Positions 5,094 through 7,031 of a DNA stretch of 7,031 nucleotides are shown in pieces. The stretch spans positions 1 to 7,031 of the forward strand of contig JAOPVG010000224.1 of NCBI GenBank assembly GCA_025966255.1, read 5' to 3'. The stretch comes from Jatrophihabitans sp. (GTDB lineage Bacteria; Actinomycetota; Actinomycetes; Mycobacteriales; Jatrophihabitantaceae). The notes below the pieces were generated by a model. That model did not search any database, was not told the DNA's origin, and saw only the letters and a program-made list of their open reading frames with translations. The position numbers were made by a program, and so were the translations under genes. Numbering within the stretch: position 1 is the first letter of the stretch; each line of letters begins with the position of its first letter.

Positions 5094-6929
5094 TCAGCCG
5101 AGCAGGACGAGCCGAATCTGCTCGGCGCCGCTCGCTCCGACGCGCACCGGGACGCCCCAGTCCTGCCGGGCGAGATAACAGGCCGGGTGCTCAGTGGCCG
5201 GATCGTCGTCGCAGGACGCCGCCTGCGCCGTCACGTGCAGCACGCCCGGGCCGTCGGCCAACTCGAGAGCGCGGACGAGCTCGGTCGACTCGCCGGCGCC
5301 GGAGTGCAGGAGTTCGGGCGGCGAGGCGGTTACGGACAACCGGGTGGAGGGTCCGAACCGGTCGTCCAACTTGCGTCCGGGAGCGGGCTCGAAGAGCACG
5401 GCGAGTTCCACTGCGCCGCTGCGCAACTCGCTGGCCGGGCGACCCGTCGGCGGCGTCTCGCCGTCGACCAACTCCATGGCCGGGACGGGCCGAACGAGCC
5501 GATGGGCAGCCGATTCCACGACAACCAGGTCGTCCCCGACCAACAGGGCACCGGATGGCTCGGCGAGCCCGCGGGCGAGGGTCGACACCGTCTGCGTCGT
5601 CGGGTCGTAGCGGCGCACCGCACCGTTGTAGGTGTCGAGCACGGCGACCGCGCCATCGGCCAGCAGGGTCACGCCGAGCGGATGCTGTAGGCGTGCGGTG
5701 TCGGCGGGACCGTCGACGTGGCCGAAGTCGAACAGTCCCTCGCCGACGACGGTATGCACGGTGGCATCGGCGGTGACGAAGCGCAGCGCCGACGACTCGG
5801 AGTCGACGAACCACAGTCGCGGGCCGTCGACCGCGAGCCCGGATGGCTGGGCCAACCAGGCGTCGAGCGCGGGCCCGTCGCGCAGCCCCTCGACGGTCGT
5901 GCCGGCGAGAACCTCGACCGTGCCGGTGCCGGGATCGACGGCAAGAAGCAGGTGCACCCCGGCCGCCGCGACCACCAAGCGTCCGATCGCCGGCCACCAG
6001 ATGATGTCCCACGGCGAGAGGACGCTCGGGATCGCGCCGGTGATGGTGCGGGCATCGGCGAGACCGCCGGGCAGATCGATCGTCGCGACGACGGAGCCGT
6101 CGCTGAGCCGGACTCCGCGTACCACGTGATTGGCGGTGTCGGCGACGACCACGTCGTACGGGGCGACATCGGCAGGCAGCAACGCGACACCGTTCGGCTC
6201 GGCGAAGGGCTCGCCGCGGGTGCCGGTGCCGATGCGGCGCAGCACGGTCTCGCCGTCCAGCGCGAGCTCGACGAGCTGGTGGTGCCCGGGGTCGGCGACG
6301 AGCAGCGAGTCCTCGTGCCGGCCGGTGCGATCGGCCGGCAACAGCACGGCCTTGGCCGGAAAGCGGAGGGTCGAGGGTTGCCGAGCCGGCGGGTCGTACG
6401 GCCCGGCGCCGCGATGCAGCGTGCCGCGGGCGTCGTGCTCGGCGCTGAGCCGGGTGAGGATGACGCCGAGCGCGCTGACCTGTCCCTCACCGGCTGCCTC
6501 AGCGACGACGTAGCCCTCTGGGTCGATCAGCACGAGCGTGGGCCAGGCGCGCACGGCGTACTGGCGCCAGAGCGCGAGATCGGGATCGTTGAGCACCGGG
6601 TGGTGTACCTCGTAGCGCTCGATCGCCGCGGCCACTGCGGCTGGTTGTGCCTCATGGGGGAACTTGGGCGAGTGCACGCCGATGACGGTCAGCACGTCAC
6701 CGTGCTCGGCCTCCAGCGGACGTAGTTCGTCGAGAACATGCAGGCAGTTGCCGCAGGCGAACGTCCAGAAATCGAGACGCACGAAGCGGCCGCGCAAGGC
6801 GGCGAGGGTAAGCGGTTCGGCGGTGTTGAACCACGCGCCGCCGACGAGTTCTGGTGCCCGCACCCGCGGTCCGGCCCGGACGGCATCCATATGAGCAGAA
6901 GTGTCGTCCGGCCTGTTATGTTCCGGCAC
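5094..6929 (-). CDS. Thioredoxin-like / NHL beta-propeller fusion protein (NHLRC2-like)
   Basis: A 611-residue, probably cytoplasmic protein with no signal peptide or membrane helix. Residues about 22-165 are a thioredoxin/TlpA-like fold: FWTFACGNCLHVL carries the CxxC pair C59 and C62, and AWPTLVLIDPEG contains the cis-proline (P130). Residues about 185-480 hold six NHL-type blades, each with a beta strand, an Asp or Glu and a closing strand: about 208-221 (VADPGHHQLVEL), 259-272 (VADTANHVVRGV), 317-332, 371-384 (FVDSESSALRFV), 427-440 (LDTYNGAVRRY) and 467-480. The rest (about 505-611) is beta-rich with two cysteines, C573 and C584. The layout matches bacterial homologues of human NHLRC2; their biochemical role is not firmly known, and a thiol-redox or protein-interaction role is inference. 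The GTG start at 6929 lacks a clear ribosome-binding site; ATG 6890 (codon 14) would keep the whole fold and is an equal alternative. The Ddn-like gene follows after 24 nt. Confidence 0.92.
   Translation of the reverse strand: MPEHNRPDDTSAHMDAVRAGPRVRAPELVGGAWFNTAEPLTLAALRGRFVRLDFWTFACGNCLHVLDELRPLEAEHGDVLTVIGVHSPKFPHEAQPAAVAAAIERYEVHHPVLNDPDLALWRQYAVRAWPTLVLIDPEGYVVAEAAGEGQVSALGVILTRLSAEHDARGTLHRGAGPYDPPARQPSTLRFPAKAVLLPADRTGRHEDSLLVADPGHHQLVELALDGETVLRRIGTGTRGEPFAEPNGVALLPADVAPYDVVVADTANHVVRGVRLSDGSVVATIDLPGGLADARTITGAIPSVLSPWDIIWWPAIGRLVVAAAGVHLLLAVDPGTGTVEVLAGTTVEGLRDGPALDAWLAQPSGLAVDGPRLWFVDSESSALRFVTADATVHTVVGEGLFDFGHVDGPADTARLQHPLGVTLLADGAVAVLDTYNGAVRRYDPTTQTVSTLARGLAEPSGALLVGDDLVVVESAAHRLVRPVPAMELVDGETPPTGRPASELRSGAVELAVLFEPAPGRKLDDRFGPSTRLSVTASPPELLHSGAGESTELVRALELADGPGVLHVTAQAASCDDDPATEHPACYLARQDWGVPVRVGASGAEQIRLVLLG
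6914..6922 (+). promoter_or_regulatory. Possible extended -10 promoter pointing right
   Basis: TGTTATGTT reads as TGn plus the hexamer TATGTT (6917-6922), an extended -10 pattern in otherwise very GC-rich DNA. Initiation would fall near 6929, just ahead of the GTG codons at 6937 and 6946. No -35 hexamer is seen. Confidence 0.25.
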
Positions 6930-6936
6930 CCAGCCG

Positions 6937-7031
6937 GTGGGACACGTGCTGGTTCAGCGCGTCCTCGACCGGTTGGGCGCTGCGCTGCGGGCGCGGTCCG
7001 ATGTGGTGATCCGCCCGCTGGGACGCGCGAT
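6937..7031 (+). CDS. Possible start of a divergent gene of unknown function (partial, 3' end outside window)
   Basis: From GTG 6937 (or GTG 6946, preceded by GGTGGGA) the frame stays open to the window edge. It encodes about 31 residues, including VLVQRVLDRLGAALRARS, which reads as an amphipathic helix with G/C-rich third positions, and a possible extended -10 lies just upstream. Against it, the antisense frame of the same triplets is also open and ends in TAA at 6918-6916, overlapping the thioredoxin-NHL start by 14 nt, so this edge could instead be the end of an upstream minus-strand gene. The plus reading has the more protein-like composition. I recognise no family. Confidence 0.28.
   Translation, partial: MGHVLVQRVLDRLGAALRARSDVVIRPLGRA

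Noticed and set aside
4530..6725. Long plus-strand open frames (about 4530-5690 and 5718-6725) opposite the minus-strand genes
   Set aside because: They lie antisense to well-supported Ddn-like, LLM and thioredoxin-NHL genes, have no recognisable domains and show the Arg/Gly/Pro-rich composition of frames left open by high GC.
5094..6929. Thioredoxin-NHL protein as an exported cytochrome c maturation (TlpA/ResA) protein
   Set aside because: There is no signal peptide or membrane anchor at either possible start, and no cytochrome biogenesis genes are adjacent.

Overview
This is a very GC-rich stretch (strong G/C bias at third codon positions, GTG starts, few intergenic gaps) that reads as chromosomal DNA of an actinobacterium. 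The best clade indicators are two enzymes of families that use the deazaflavin cofactor F420 (a luciferase-like monooxygenase-fold oxidoreductase and a Ddn-type nitroreductase), a DUF2630 protein, and an intergenic repeat built on GTGAGCGAGCGCAGCGAG. I cannot name the genus from sequence alone.

Left part, plus strand (1-1977). The window opens with the last 32 codons of an unrecognised gene, which ends in TAA followed at once by an 8-bp GC hairpin with a GTGA loop. A cluster of 26-bp-spaced repeats (about 110-215) fills the gap to a two-gene ABC exporter operon. The ATPase (225-1169) overlaps a six-helix ABC-2 permease (1156-1977) by 14 nt. The repeat runs into the upstream candidate GTG start (207); the ribosome-binding-site evidence favours GTG 225.

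Middle and right, minus strand (1980-6929). Six genes run leftward. In transcription order they are a thioredoxin-NHL beta-propeller protein, a Ddn-like F420H2-dependent reductase, an LLM-class F420 oxidoreductase, an AhpD/carboxymuconolactone-decarboxylase-type peroxidase-related enzyme, an AraC-type regulator and a DUF2630 protein. Spacings are 24, 100, 70, 27 and 7 nt, so there are probably two or three transcripts rather than one. The likely breaks are the 100-nt gap, which holds a leaderless-type promoter and a palindrome upstream of the LLM gene, and the 70-nt gap, which holds a perfect 10-bp inverted repeat covering the only good ribosome-binding site of the peroxidase-like gene. The permease and DUF2630 genes converge with 2 nt between stop codons.

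Functionally the minus-strand block is biased to redox chemistry: thiol/disulfide (CxxC thioredoxin and AhpD motifs) and F420 hydride transfer. A stress- or xenobiotic-responsive redox group is a reasonable inference but is not proven. The right edge (about 6937-7031) may hold the start of a divergent plus-strand gene. I see no RNA genes, insertion sequences, CRISPR arrays or prophage genes. Most of the window is ordinary. The items most worth a second look are the sequestered ribosome-binding site at 3702-3737, the repeat/start overlap at 110-225, and the thiol/F420 gene grouping.
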